Assembly: GCA_009763385.1 (NCBI GenBank)
Contig: VDCT01000287.1
Coordinates: 98,306-162,305, forward strand
Length of the DNA stretch: 64,000 bases
Source: Coix lacryma-jobi var. lacryma-jobi
Lineage: Eukaryota > Streptophyta > Magnoliopsida > Poales > Poaceae
Reading direction: 5' to 3'
The position numbers and the translations under genes were made by a program. Shown one piece after another: positions 45,425 through 58,944 of this stretch. Positions within the stretch are counted from its first letter, which is position 1. Each line of letters starts with the position of its first letter. The notes beneath the pieces are model-generated. The model was not told where the DNA came from, searched no databases, and saw only the letters and a program-made list of their open reading frames with translations.

Positions 45425-48400
45425 TGATCTCTAATGAGGAAGTGTTGAGTACCAAAGTTGTAGGTGCTGACATCATGCACATCTTTTGTATAGGTCAATC
45501 CTTCATTTGGCACTTTTTATATGATCTAAGATTTGAAATTCAAATTTTAAGAAAGTTTTATGCGGCTAAGAGATTTAAAAGTGGCTCTAATGAAAAAGTT
45601 TGGAATACCAAAGTTGAAGGGGACAACAAGATCTACAATTTTGTTTTGGTCATTCCTTCATTTGATACTGTTGTAGCATACATTGTCCACATCTAGTCCA
45701 ATCTATCATAAAACTCACCAAAACTCTATAAGAGATGTGCCCACCTATGAAGCATCTACAATGCCAATTTTGTTGAAATTATTTCATTCTTTTTCCTGGA
45801 GTTTAGGTGTCCAAAACATGCGAGCACACCAAATTTGAGGATTTTTTGAAAAAACTGTGAATTACTGATTTTTTAAGTTCTAGGAATTTTAAAGCCTGGC
45901 AGCTCGCAGAAGAAACTTAGGACACTAAATGACCTCTAATAAGGAAGTGTTGATTACTAAAGTTGTAGGTACCAACATGATGCACATCTTTTGTATAAGT
46001 CATTCCTTTATTTGACACATTTTTATATGATCTAAGATTTAAAATTCAAATTTTGAGAGAGTTTTATGGGGCTAAGGGATTTAAAAGTGGCTTAATGAAA
46101 AGTTTTGAATACCAAAGTTGAAGCAGACAACAAGATCTATAATTTTTATTTTGGTCATTCCTTCATTTAACACAGTTGTAGCACACATTATCCACATCTA
46201 GTCCAATCTTTATAAAACCCACTTGAACTCTATAATAGATGTGCCCATTTATGAATCATCTACAATGTCACTTTGTTGAAATCATTTTATTCTTTTTCCT
46301 GGAGTTTAGGTGTACAAAACATGCTGTCACACCAAATTTGAAGATTTTTTGAAAAAACAGTGAATTACTGATTTTTTTTATTTTTAGGCATTTTAAAGCC
46401 CGACAGGTCGCAGATGAAATATGGGACACTGAATGACCTCTAATGAGGAAGTGCTTGAGTACACAAAGTTGTAGGTACCGACGATGATGCATATCGGTAC
46501 CATTCTTGTTTCATTTTAGTACTTTTTATATGATCTAAGATTTGAAATTCAAATTTTGTGAGTTTTATACGGCTAAGGATTTAAAAGTGGCTCTAATGAA
46601 AAGTTTTGAATACCAAAGTGTGAAGGGGACAACAGATCTACAATTTTTTGTTTTATTCATCTCATTGACACTGTTGGTAGCATATTTTTTCTCACATTAC
46701 CATCTCATAAAACTCACCTAACACTCGAGATGTGCCCACTTGAAAAACTCTACAATGCCACTTTGTTGAAATATTTTATTCTTTTTTTTGAAGTTTAGTT
46801 GTCCAAAACATGCCAGCACACCAAATTTTAGGATTTTTGAAAAAACATTGAATTACTGATTTTTTTTAAATTCTAGAAATTTTAAAAGCCCGACAGCTCG
46901 CAGATAATTTAGGACACTTAATAACCTTAATGAGGAAGTGTTGAGTATTAATTTTGTAGGTACCAACATGATGCACATCTTTTGTATAGGCCATTCATTC
47001 ATTGACACTTTTTTATATGATCTATGATTTGAAATTCAAATTTTTGAGAGAGTTTTATGTGGCTAAGGGATTTAAAGTGGTTCTAATGAAAAAGTTTTGA
47101 ATACCAAAGTTGAAGGGGACAACAAGATCTACAATTTTTGTTTTGGTTATTCCTTCATTTGACATAGTTGTCGCACACATTTCCACATCTATTCCAAACT
47201 TCATGAAACTCACCTAAACTCTATAAGAGATGTGCCCACTTGTGAAGCATCTGCAATGCCACTTTGTTGAAATTATTCATTCGTTTTCGTGAGGTGTCCA
47301 AAACATGCCAGCACACCAAATCTGAGGATTTTTTGAAAAAACAGTGAATTACTGATTTTTTTAAGTTCTAGAATTTTAAAGCGGCAGCTCGCAGATGAAA
47401 TTTAGCACACTTAATAACCTGTATGAGGAAGTGTTGAGTATTAAAGTTATAGGTACCACATTATGCACATCTTTTATATAGGTCATTCATTCATTTGACA
47501 CTTTTTATATGATCTAAGATTTGAAATTCAAATTTTTGAGAGAGTTTTATACGGCTAAGGGATTTAAAAGTGGCTCTAATGATAAAGTTTTGAATACCAA
47601 AGTTGAAGGGGACAACAAGATCTACAATTTTGTTTTGGTCATTCCTTCATTTGACACTGTTTTAGCACACATTTTCTACATCTACTCCAAACTTTCATAA
47701 AACTCACCTAAACTCTATAAGAGATGTGCCCACTTGTGAAGCATCTACAATGCCACTTTATTGAAATTATTTCATTCTTTTCCTGAAGTTTAGGTGTCCA
47801 AAACATGCCAGCACACCAAATTTGAGGAGTTTGTGAAAAAACAGTGAATTGCTGATTTTTTTAAGTTATAGGAATTTTAAAGCCCAGCACCTCGCAGATA
47901 AAATTTGGGACACTAAATGACCTCTAATAAGGAAGTGTTGATTACCAAAGTTGTAGGTACCAACATCATGCACATCTTTTGTATAGGTCATCCTTCATTT
48001 GACACTTTTTATATGATCTAAGATTTGAAATTTAAATTTTAAGAGAGTTTTATGCGGCTAAGGGATTTAAAAGTGGCTCTAATGAAAACGTTTTGAATAC
48101 CAAAGTTGAAGGGGACAACAAGATCTATATTTTTATTTTGGTCATTCCTTCATTTAAACTGTTGTAGCACATATTGTCCACATCTAGTCTAATCTTTTAT
48201 AAAAACTCATCAAAAACTCTATAAGACATGTTCCCATTTATGAAGCATCTATGATTTCACTTTGTTGAAATCATTTCATTCTTTTTCCTGGAGTTTAGGT
48301 GTCCAAAACATGACACCACACCAAATTTGAAGATTTTTTGAAAAAACTGTGAATTACTGAATTTTTTTATTTTTAGAAGAATCAGGCTCTTAGCACGCAT

Positions 48401-51400
48401 CGCAATGATGTGGGGAGACATGACGAAATGACTCTAAAGAGTGAGGAAGTGTTGAGTACCAAAGTTGTAGATACCGACATGATGCATATCTTTTGTATAG
48501 GCCATTCCTTCGTTTAGTACTTTTTTATATGATCTAAGATTTGAAATCAAATTTTGAGAGAGTTTTATACGGCTAAGGGATTTAAAAGTGGCTCTAATGA
48601 ACAAGTTTTGAATACCAAAGTTGAAGGGAACAACAAGATCTACAATTTTTGTTTTGGTCATTATTTCATTTAATACTATTGTAGCACACATTCCACATAT
48701 ACTCTAAACTTTCATAAACTCACCTAAACTCTATAAAGATGTGCCCACTTGTGAAGCATCTACAATGCCACTTTGTTGAAAATTATTTTATTCTTTTTCT
48801 TGAAGTTAGGTGTTCAAAACATGCCAGCACACCAAATTTTAGGATTTTTTTGAAAAAACAGTGAATAAATTCTTTTTAAGTTCTTGGAATTTTAAACCCG
48901 ACAGTTCGCAGCTGAAATTTAGGACAGTTAATAACCTATAATGAGGAAGTGTTGAGTAATAAAGTTGTAGTTACCAACATGATGCACATCTTTTGTATAG
49001 GCCATTCATTCATTTGACACTTTTTTATATGATCTAAGATTTGAAATTCAAATTCGAGAGAGTTTTATGCGGCTAACGGATTTAAAGTGGCTGTAATGAA
49101 AAGTTTTGAATACCAAGTTGAAGGGGACCATAAGATATACAATTTTTGTTTTGGTTATTCCTTCATTTGCACTGTTGTAGCATACATTGTCCACATCTAG
49201 TCCAATCTTTCAGAAAACATAACAAAACTCTATAAGAGATGTGTCCACTTGTGAAGCATCTACAATGCCAATTTGTTGAAATCATTTCATTCCTTTTCCT
49301 GGAGTTTAGGTGTCCAAACTATGCCAGCACACCAAATTTGAGCATTTTTTGAAAAAAACAGTGAATTACTGATTTTTTTTCAGTTCTAGGATTTTAAAGC
49401 CCGACATTTCGTAGATCAAATTTGGGACACTAAATGACCTCTAATAAGGAAATGTTAATTAACAAAGTTGTAGGTACCAACATGATGCACACTTTTGTAT
49501 AGGTCATTCCTTCATTTGATAATGTTTTATATGATCTAAGATTTGAAATTCAAATTTTGAGAGAGTTTTATGCGGCTAAGGGATTTAAAAGTGGCTCTGA
49601 TAAAAAGTTTTGAATACCAAACTTGAAGGGGATAACAAGATCTATAATTTTTATTTGGTCATTCCTTCATTTGACACTGTTAGCACATTGTCTACATCTA
49701 GTCCAATCTTTTATAAAACTCACCTAAACTCTATAAAGAGATGTGCCCATTTATGAAGCATCTACAATGTCACTTTGTTGAAATTATTTCATTCTTTTTC
49801 CTGAAGTTTTATCAAAAATGCCAGCACACCAAATTTGAGGTTTTTTTTTGAAAAAACAGTAAATTACTGCTTTTTTTTAAGTTTTAAATTTTAAACCCCG
49901 GCAGCTCGCAGATGAAATTGGGACACTAAATGACCTCAAATAAGGAATGTTGATTACCAAAGTTAGGAACCAACATGATGCACATCTTTTGTATACGCCA
50001 TTCCTTCATTTGACACCTTTTTTTTATGATCCAAGATTTGAAATTCAAATTTGAGAGAGTTTTATGCGGCTAAGGGATTTAAAAGTGCCTCTAATGAAAA
50101 AGTTTTGAAGTTGAAGGGGACAACAAGATCTATAATTTTTATTTTGGTTATTCCTTCATTTGACACTGTTGTAGCACACATTGTCCACATCTAGTCCAAT
50201 CTTTTATAAAACTCACCTAAACTCTAAGAGATGTGCCCATTTTATGAAGCATCTCCAATTTCACTTTGTTGAAATTATTTCATTCTTTTTCCTGGAGTTT
50301 GGTGTCCAAAACATGTCACCACACAAATTTGAAGATCTGATTTTTTTTATTTTTAGTAATTTAAAAGCCCGGCAGCTCGTAGATGAAATTTAGGATACTT
50401 ATACCTCTAATGAGAAAGTGTTAAGTATTAAAGTTGTAGGTACCAACATGATGCACATCTTTTGTATAGGCCATTCATTCATTTGATACTTTTTTATATG
50501 ATCTAAGATTTGAAATTCAAATTTTGAGAAAGTTTTATGCGGCTAAGGGATTTAAAAGTGGATCTAATGAAAAAGTTTTGAAAACCAAAGTTGAAGGGGA
50601 CAACAAGATCTACAATTTTTGTTTTGGTCATTTTTCATTTGATACTGTTGTAGCACACATGTCCACATCTAGTCCAATCTTTCGTAAACTCTTAAACTCT
50701 ATAAGAGATGTGCCTACTTGTGAAGCATCTATGATCCCACTTTACTGAAAATATTTCATTCTTTTTCCTGGAGTTTAGGTGACCAAAACATACCAGTGCA
50801 ACAAAATTTAGGATTTTCTGAAAAACTAGTGAATTATTTTTTTTAATGTTCTAGGAATTTTAAAGTCCGATGGCTCGCAAATGAAATTTGGGACATAAAT
50901 GATCTCTAATGAGGGATTATTGAGTACCAAAGTTGTAGGTACCAACATCATGCTATTTTTCGTATAGGACATCTCTTCATTTGACACTTTTTTATGTGAT
51001 TAAAGATTTAAAATTCAAATTTTAAGAGAGTTTTGTGCGGCTCAGGGATTTAAAAGTGACTCTAATAAAAAGTTTTGAATACGAAAGCTGAAGAGGACAA
51101 AAAAGATCTACAATTTATGTTTTGCTCATTCCTTTTTATTTGACACTGTTATAGCACACCTTATTCACATCTACTCAACCTTTCGTAAACTCACTTAAAC
51201 TCTATAAGTGACGTGCCTACTTATGAAGCATCTACAATCCCACTTTGTTGAATCATTTCATTCTTTTCCTGGAGTATAGGTGGCCAAAAATTGCCACCAC
51301 AACATTTGAGGATTTTTTTTGAAAAACTAGTAAATTACTGATTTTTTTAAGTTCTAGGAATTTTAAAACGCGGGGAAATTTAGGACACTAAGTGACCTCC
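45425..51400 (+). repeat. Array of twelve repeats of about 500 bp
   Basis: Using the words GTTGAGTACCAAAGTTGTAG and GCGGCTAAGGGATTTAAAAG as rulers, units start near 45440, 45946, 46448, 46937, 47429, 47934, 48446, 48945, 49454, 49948, 50424 and 50924, a mean spacing of about 498 bp. Copies differ by scattered substitutions and small deletions, the last being the most diverged. All open frames in it are short and non-conserved, so it does not appear to code for protein. Confidence 0.92.
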
Positions 51401-51635
51401 AAGACATGTATATTTATTTTAGATTTGTAAATTAATAAAATATAAATAAAACATTTGTTCATATTAAATCAAATTAATAATGGCATATTTACCTTAATTA
51501 AAAATATAATACACGTTTGCCTTTTTTATCATAACCTTTGGCTATATGGCCACACATTTGCCTTAATTAAGTAGCTCACTTTGCTCGCTGAATTAACAGC
51601 GTGTCATGCCCCCACTAGCATAAAGGAGTCATTGA

Positions 51636-52320
51636 GAGCCCGTTTGGGAGGGCTTCTCGGGCAGCTCCCGGAGCCGTTTTACAGCTCCGGCTACCAAACG
51701 CGTCAAACGAATCCTCTTCGCGGCCGGAGTCACGGAAATCACGCTGAGAGAAGAGGAGAGAGAGGGTGGGAGCTGCAAAAGAGTAGATTCTTCCAGCTCC
51801 GACCTGAGATGTGTGGGTCCAGGGCGGATTTGCCCCGGTGTAGACGTGGGAGCGCGAAGAGGGACGCCGCCGAGGTACACGCCAGGCCGCCGCGTGCCTC
51901 CGCCGCCGAGCACGCTGGGCCGCCGCGCGCCTCCGCCTCGCTGAGCACGCCTCCGCCTCACGTCCGTCGGCGCCAGCCGCCGCACGCCTCCGCCTCGCGT
52001 TTGCCGCGCGCCTCCGCCTCGAGGCCGCTGGGCGCGGAGGGGCCGCGGAGTCATGTGCGGCCGTAGCCGTGGGCCGTGGCTGTTGGTCGCGATGGGATAA
52101 GTGGAGAAATAAATATTAATTAATATAAATAAAGGGATATGGAAAAGAAAAAGAAAAGAAAAAGGGTAATTTGGACTTTTCATTCTTTTTCACTAGAAGG
52201 AGGAGCTGTTTTGCCAAATGGTCTCGAAAAAAATTTCAGCTCCTAAAGCGAATCTGCTCTACCAGTAAATCCACAGCTGGAGCTGTTTTTGTTGAAGCCG
52301 GAGCCCTACCAAACGGGCCC
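51636..52320. mobile_element. GC-rich foldback element inside the CACTA transposon
   Basis: About 685 bp; ends GAGCCCGTTTGG and CCAAACGGGCCC, with further pairing of AGGGC and GCCCT and of subterminal GGAGC/GCTCC words. The middle (51830-52060) is full of CGCCTCCGCCTCG-type repeats. No exact target duplication was found. Superfamily uncertain, hAT-like by end sequence. Confidence 0.6.
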
Positions 52321-52387
52321 TGACTCGTCCGTGTCGAAACAGCCGGACGACACCGTACCGTCCGCGAGAGCTGCTCGTAAAAAAAAA

Positions 52388-55300
52388 AGAGAAAACCCTA
52401 GCGAGCGAAACGCCGCCGGCGCCGGCGGCAGAGGAGGCGTCGTCGTGCTCCCTGGTGACCCCGAGACACCTCCTCCTTTCTTAATCGTTCCCGAGACACC
52501 TCCTTGCTGCTTCAATCCGGCGAATCGATCGGTAAGCATCATCTTGCCAAGATTTTGGGGTTTTTTTTCCAGCTGGAATCTTGAATCCTTGGCAATTAAT
52601 CTTGAATCCTTGGATTTGTGCCCTGTAGATCTGGTAGATTTGTGCCCAGCGCACAGATGCCCCTGCCCGTCGCCGGAACCTCCGACGAGCGCCGTCGCCG
52701 GACGCCATCGACGCCCCACCCGCCGCCAACGAGCGAGAGTGCTGCCGCCGCTCCAATGGATCTCCCGCGCGGTGTCCTCTAAAGACGGCTGTGTATTCAG
52801 GTGCGTCGCATCCCCATCTCATCTTCGATCTGCACCATTCCCTTCCCTCATCCCTATTCCCATTCTTCCTAGGGTTTGGGCGCAACTTACTTTTGTTGAG
52901 AACTTGAGATGGTGACGACTGAGCGGAGCTCTGCCGCTACTGCCACCACTCTACGCCTTCGTTGGGTCCTCCGTCAGGCCTTCTTCAGACCCTTCTTCAC
53001 TGACAAGCACACACCAAGTATGCCCACCGTTTCTCTTCCCTTGCTGTGGTGTGAAATCAAGCTAGTATGCCCACCGGCTACTGCTTCTATTCCCTTTGCT
53101 GTTGTGCAAAACTGACAACCCAAACTCTAAATCAAATTATTTTATGTTGGATCCGATCTAATACTAGTCTATACGTTTCAACTTTTTTTTGCAAAAATAT
53201 CGGGTGTACATAGTGTATCTGCCCTTGATTGTACAATGAATTTATAATCTTTACTAGGCAAGTATTGAAGTTTTGTTCGATTGTGGAGGTTTTTGCTATT
53301 AGGTTGTAATACTATTCGCTGCTGAAATAAACTCGTGGATGTTTGTGTGTTATTAGGGAGGCATGTATGGAAGTCTTTTAGCTCTATCTAATTTACAGAA
53401 CCACTTATATGCAACTTAGGCCCTGTTTGATTCCACTAGATTGCAGAGTCCAGCTTCCACAATCTAACTATTGGATAATAGATGGCATTTGGCCTCTATG
53501 CTTATACCATAACCATATTCCATGAAAAGCTAGGGAAGATTTGATGGTAGGAAACATGGAAATAGGTGCATTTGCACAGGTCACATCTCTACGGAAATGA
53601 ATTTCACACAAATTACTGACCTATGTTCTATTGGTGAGACAAGTTTAACCTGATAGAACAGAAACCTGCTTTTAGGAATCATACTGGAAATCAAATTAGC
53701 AAAGCTGTAACTTTACTTGTGGCAATATTAGGAGAATTCAGTACTTATGTCTATCGTCAATTGAAAAACAAATTAGGAAAGTTGTATCTTTACTAGTTGT
53801 AATTAGGATATTCAGTACCTACATAGCTGCCAGGGTGATATATCCAGCTTAGCTGGACATCAACCATTCTTTGTGATTAATCGCTGGTATTTTAATAACT
53901 GCAGTCAACATAACCGAGCACATATGGTTAAAGAAATCCAGGAAATCGAACAAGCTCCAGCTAGGTCACACATAATGAGAGATTTTAGTTGTCCCTTAAA
54001 AAATCCATTTCAGAGCTGCAGTAACCTGACTGTACGTTAGACTGAACAAGAGTATAATTTGTTTTTTTTTTTCTAGTTTTCTCTAGATTCTTTGAATAAT
54101 TAATTCAGTCAGCTGTAGCAGAGAACATTTTTAATGAAAATTTAATCATTTCTGTAGAAGTAGTTTTTTGATATAAACATGTTGGTACAAAATATTTGAT
54201 GCAATCGCTATTAAATCAAAATGTAATATTTTTAATTTGGCATGTACATTTATTCTAAATTCCTTCCTCGTGGTAGCAATTGGCCTTGTCCAACGAGCTC
54301 CGGCCACCAGATCATGGCTCCTGGAGTCCTGGTGATATGCTGCCGCCGCGCACCTCCTTCAAAAAAATCTATATGAATGATTGGAAGCAGATTGATAGAT
54401 GTGTGTGCTTTATGTAGGAGCAGTACTATGTATCATCGGGTTTTAAAATGTGAATGAATTGAACTATGCTGCATGTTCACCTCAGTGCCAGTAAATGACT
54501 ACTATTTCACCTACGCTAATTCCATATGAAATTGATGAGATCTGTCTACTCATTCACCTATTCTAAAAACTTAGATGAATTAGTTTGATAAACTAGTTAA
54601 CATTTTTTAATTAGAAACTTTAGTTCCAGGTTGTCGTTTCAAAAACTCAGTACTTGAGTTTCTAGTATTCATGGGATCTGTGCCTCACATTTGCAGGCAC
54701 ATATGGCCAATGTGAACTTGTCCACACAGGCCTGGTGGACTTGTGATGCAACTTTCACTAGCTATTTTAACTTATGGAGCTCCCATCAGTGAGGTATCCC
54801 TTTTCCAAATTACTATACTAGCAGTGCAAATTACTATACTAGTTACATTAAGAAAAATTATACTATACTAGTACTGCAAATGAAACTACGAAGCCAAATT
54901 GTTGGAGGTTGCAGCTTCGTTCGTTCTTCTCAAATTGGTTGGCCATTTAGAGCATTATAGGGAAGTGTTTGTTAGAACGAAACTATATTATCGGCACTAT
55001 AGAATAGTGTATTGTTCTGCAAATATCAAAACAATGAAGTGTGATAAAGTGGCCTGTTGTTCCTAATAATCACGTAATTTCCCTCCTCTCTACTGCAGAT
55101 TGATCCACCTGTGAGTTTTATTACGGATCAAGTGCAGGCGTTTGATGAGGCTATCACTAGATTGCAGCAAGAGGATCAGGGTGCTGATGGTGGCGAGCAA
55201 ATCATATGAGTTGTGTGTTCTACAAGCCAACGTCTTTAGTTTCATAGAGATGTTATCTTTTGATTTGGTACATGAATTTTCAGTAAAACTAAATGTTATC

Positions 55301-57573
55301 TTTTGGTAATTCAGTTGTGAAACTAAATGTAAGTTGCATAGAGATGTTATCTTTTGATTTGGTACATGAATTTTCAGTAAAAAATTCACCTTTCTGTACT
55401 GAAAGAGGAAGGAGAATTTTTTACTCCACAGCAGTGAGCATGTAAAGGTAGTTACAATTGCCTGCATGATAGGAGCATGAATAATTATTTGTTACTCCTT
55501 ATTAATTATAATACTTTCTTTTCAGATTGCTGAGTTAGAATAAAAACTTAGATACGTGCACTTCTCAGGCAAATGATAATTTACAGGTAGTTATCAATGA
55601 AAGTTAGTAGCATGCTCAGGTTTATCTTTTTTTCTTTGTCGAACCAGAGCCTTGGACCTCAGCTTGAAGGAACAAGAACATGACCGTGAGCTGTGGAACT
55701 AAATGTAAGTTGCACAGAGATGTTATCTTTTGAATTGGTACATGAATTTTCTGTTAGTATTATTATTAGTTTATGCGAGGGTAAGGCTTGCCACTAAATA
55801 CCCTTCCCCAGACCCCGCAATAGTGCGGGAGCTCTCCGGCACTGGGTACGCCCTTTATCAGATGGAGGTCAAGTGGAAGAAGCAATAAATAAAACTAAGT
55901 CCTAAAATGATGTGCTACCTTTGATTGCACTGTGCGATAATTTTTACATCTGATTTCTTGCCTTCTGTTTCAAAAGAAAAATGTTATTGTGATATGTGAA
56001 CAGATTCATATTTATTTTATAAGTTCCCTTTGTATAGATATATGTTTGGTCCCTTCAATGATAAGTAATCAGTGCATATTATCCATAGGCATCCATATGA
56101 ACCCACACTAAGAGACTATGGTCTCAGATAGAAATATAGAATTCTTAAACTTTTTCAGCCTTTTAGGATATGTATATCAAAATATGTAATCATATTAAAT
56201 TAAGTAGTAACTGATAAATACAAATTAATAATTTGCTCATGGAGCCACATTCTTATATGCAGAACTAGCTGATTTAATTTTTCAGAGTTTTATTTTTGTG
56301 AAAATTATTACTACCTAGATGGGTTAACTGTTATTTTCTTTTTCTTGATCTTATTTGATTGACCATCATACATTGATTATCTTGCACATATGAGCTTGCT
56401 GGATTGCAGATATGTACCACCTATTTCTTGATTGTCGGCAGGAATATGTTTGGTGTAGCAGGAACTTGGCGCCACCTATGGTGACTCTGGGCTACCAAGC
56501 TGACCTATACAAGGTATTTTATCCATCTTATTATATGTCCACCCTGCAAAAATAATTTCATCTCTTTCTATAACTGAAATAGTTTGTTTTTGTTAACTGC
56601 AAAAATAGGTAGTTATGCTGCACTTTGCTGCTATGTCTACGTAGATAAATATAATCATATTAGTGGATAATTCTACGTCAATTTTCTGAAAGCAAATGAA
56701 TGGTCTACTTATACTTGTGTTTTCATAACTGAAAATTCTTCAGTGTAGTTGCATCATTACTACAAATTGACATTTGGGATCATACAACCACATCCTGGGC
56801 TAGTTATGTTCTCAGTGCCGCAGGGTATCCAGTGAAACTAGTTGGTCTGCATGGGCTGCAGGCTGTCTTCGATGCCACAGGGTAGCCACAGAAATAGTCG
56901 GAACAAATTAACTTGTTTATGGACAAATATAGCATGTTGGTTTATGGACTAAACTGCAATGCTAGGCATGGCTTCTCCTGAGAAAATAAAATTGTTACAA
57001 ATATAAGTTGTTGCACTATTTTACTTGGCACATAATAAATTAGGGTGAACTATAATTTTCTAATATGGAAAGAATTTTTGTAGGCATTTGTTTGGGAGGC
57101 TGCACTTGAAAAAGCATCTTAAATTATAATGAAGTATAATTTTTTAACTATGCAAACAATGTTTTAAACTGCTAAGAAACATAAATACTATTGTTTAAAA
57201 ACATGAAGAAAAATATAATAATACCCTAAACTGGTCCATATTAGTGAAATTATTCTACTTTGCATAGAACATTTTTCCTGGATCAGTAGTGTCTTCATTG
57301 TTTTGGTTTTTCATTAAATATTTAGATATGGGCATTGATGGTTCGCAGGAATATGTTTGGTGTAGCAGGAACTTGGCGGCACCTGTTAGCTATTGGCTAG
57401 AACTTGTTTGGTGCAGGAGCTTGGCGCTAGGCACTGGCTGGAACAACAAACTCCTATCTGTTGGAACTCTGTGGAGTCTGAACCTGTTTGGTGTGGTGTG
57501 GTGGTCAAGTCAGAACTATGTTGCTATGCTCTGTATTGTGTGGTGGAACTGTGTGGAGTTTGAACTTGACTGA
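52388..57573 (+). pseudogene. Gene-like cargo inside the CACTA transposon
   Basis: Starts with a GC-rich stretch containing AAACCCTAGCGAGCG, typical of a plant 5' leader, with splice-like sites. Pieces that look like exons: a 43-codon frame from the ATG at 52657; a small frame at 52909-53115; 55099-55209 after a TGCAG acceptor, with a 36-residue acidic tail (for example TRLQQEDQGADGGEQII) and TGA; 56442-56513, 24 codons between a GGCAG acceptor and a CAAG/GTATTT donor; and 57349-57573, opening with the same first codons as the previous piece. No family is recognised. It could be part of the transposon's own transcription unit or captured host sequence. The splice joins are not established. 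Confidence 0.45.
55776..55857 (+). repeat. SINE-like 3' segment
   Basis: The block GGGTAAGGCTTGCC, CCCTTCCCCAGACCCCGCA and GCACTGGGTACGCCCTTT resembles the conserved 3' part of plant tRNA-derived SINEs of the Au type. The tRNA-like head with A and B boxes is not visible, so it is a 5'-truncated copy or a related sequence. Confidence 0.5.
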
Positions 57574-58328
57574 TGGATCCAGGAACTTGTGTGTGGATTG
57601 AAGTTGGAAGAACTAAACTTGTTATCATTTGGAATGTATGCATATCATGTGTATGATCGCTTGGCTCAGTTGTGAATGACTTATGAGCTGTGAAGGCAAT
57701 GTGGTGTATGATGCCAACTGATATATATTGTTGGATGATAGAATCTGATTCTGGTATATATATATACTCATGTGATTGTATGATCTTTGGTGACAGATCA
57801 GTGATCTATGTGCATTTGTCATTGAATGTAACGACATTTTTATGACGAGGTACAGTGGTCTCAACATGTCTCATGCACCATACAAAACATGACATAGTTT
57901 AATTGTCATGTAATATAGTATGACACCACTGGTCGTCACAACATGTCCCTCTGGCGACATCCAAAACAAGACGAAAGTCAAATGTCACAAATTAATATAT
58001 GATGTTCACGGTCGTCAAAAAAGGCTATTAACCAGCACCTTCTGCTGCCATTTTGTGACGGCTCATGACATTACGTGACGCGTTGACCAAGGTTATGTGA
58101 CGATTAAGTTCGTCACTAAAAGTACATTCTGTGATGATTGTCAAGTGACCATCATAAATATTTTATGACGGCTGTTTGCAAGTTCGTCATAATACTTTTT
58201 ATGACTGTTCTTTTGTGACGACCCGCATGACGGCCCTATTTTCGCTATAAAGTACTTTTTATGACAATTTTTGTTCTTTATATGACAATTTTCGTTCGTC
58301 ACACAATCCAGGAATTCTTGTAGTGTTT

Positions 58329-58419
58329 GGATGAGTTCTCCATTCTACCTTCTTTCTTCTCTTTCTTCTACTCCATATGATTTGTTTGGTAGTGACAATG
58401 CACTCATCAAGGGGGAGAT
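58329..58419 (+). other. 3' internal end and polypurine tract of copia element B
   Basis: Continues the 44726-44768 fragment after removal of the CACTA element and ends with AAGGGGGAGAT, a typical copia polypurine tract, directly before an LTR-like TG. Confidence 0.65.
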
Positions 58420-58944
58420 TGCGGATACATGGGTGTATTCCGGGTCTTGTGATGATGAGTGATTGCCAATAGGTTTGATGCCATGTTCTTTGTCTTGTGT
58501 TGTGCAGGTGTTGAGCACGGAGACAGTGATCGAAGGCAAGGTGAAGGTCAAGTAGAGATGTGCCGTGCCGATGGACCTGGAGCGGTGAAGGGCGGATGTG
58601 AGGCTTGGACTGACGGACCGGTGGCCTGAGGATCGGATGTGGTGGCTGACAACCTGGGACAACGACGAGCGGAGACTTGCGGGGTATGGTGTGGCTCGGG
58701 TCGTGGACCTGAGGACACGTGTCGGTGGACGAGGTGCACGGGCGGTGCATCGCCTCTACGACATCGGTTTGGTGGTTGAGCCCCAGAAAACCAACTGGGT
58801 GGACGGTTTCTAGTTTGGGCCACAAAACCTGGGTGTTGCGGGTTTCCGAGTTTTGGCCTCAAAACTCAGGCTGAGGACGGTTTCCAGGTTTGGGCCTCAA
58901 AACCTAGGCGCTGGCTGGTTTGTGAGTTTGGGCCACAAAACTCA
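58420..58944 (+). repeat. LTR fragment of copia element B (plus)
   Basis: Begins TGCGGATACATGG and matches the start of copy A read on the minus strand (for example GAGGTGAAGGTCAAGTAG-like sequence). Includes four hairpin-array units (about 58800-58944). It then changes abruptly to minus-orientation LTR sequence at 58945. Confidence 0.75.
58800..58944 (+). repeat. Hairpin array in LTR fragment B
   Basis: Four units in the orientation opposite to copies A and C, with loop words GGGCCACA or GGCCTCA. Arms include CGAGTTTT/AAAACTCAG, CCAGGTTT/AAACCTAGG and GAGTTT/AAACTC. The first unit has decayed arms. Confidence 0.75.

Larger units (their letters stand above)
44769..58325. mobile_element. Large CACTA (En/Spm-type) transposon
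   Basis: 13,557 bp. The left end is CACTACAAGAAATCC and the right end GGAATTCTTGTAGTG, flanked by a TTT duplication (44766-44768, 58326-58328). Both subterminal regions are packed with short words such as TGTGACGA, TATGACG and CGTCATAA in both orientations, the expected transposase-binding pattern. No frame matches a CACTA transposase (TNPD-like) protein, so the copy looks non-autonomous. It carries a 6-kb tandem array, a GC-rich foldback and gene-like cargo. Confidence 0.9.

Noticed and set aside
45425..51400. CRISPR-like or rDNA-like interpretation of the regular array
   Set aside because: Units are about 500 bp, diverged along their whole length, with no spacer/repeat pattern and no rRNA sequence; it is a tandem repeat inside a plant transposon.
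51581..52066. Frame with repeated PPRASA motifs
   Set aside because: Comes from the GC-rich repeats inside a foldback element; the opposite strand is equally open.
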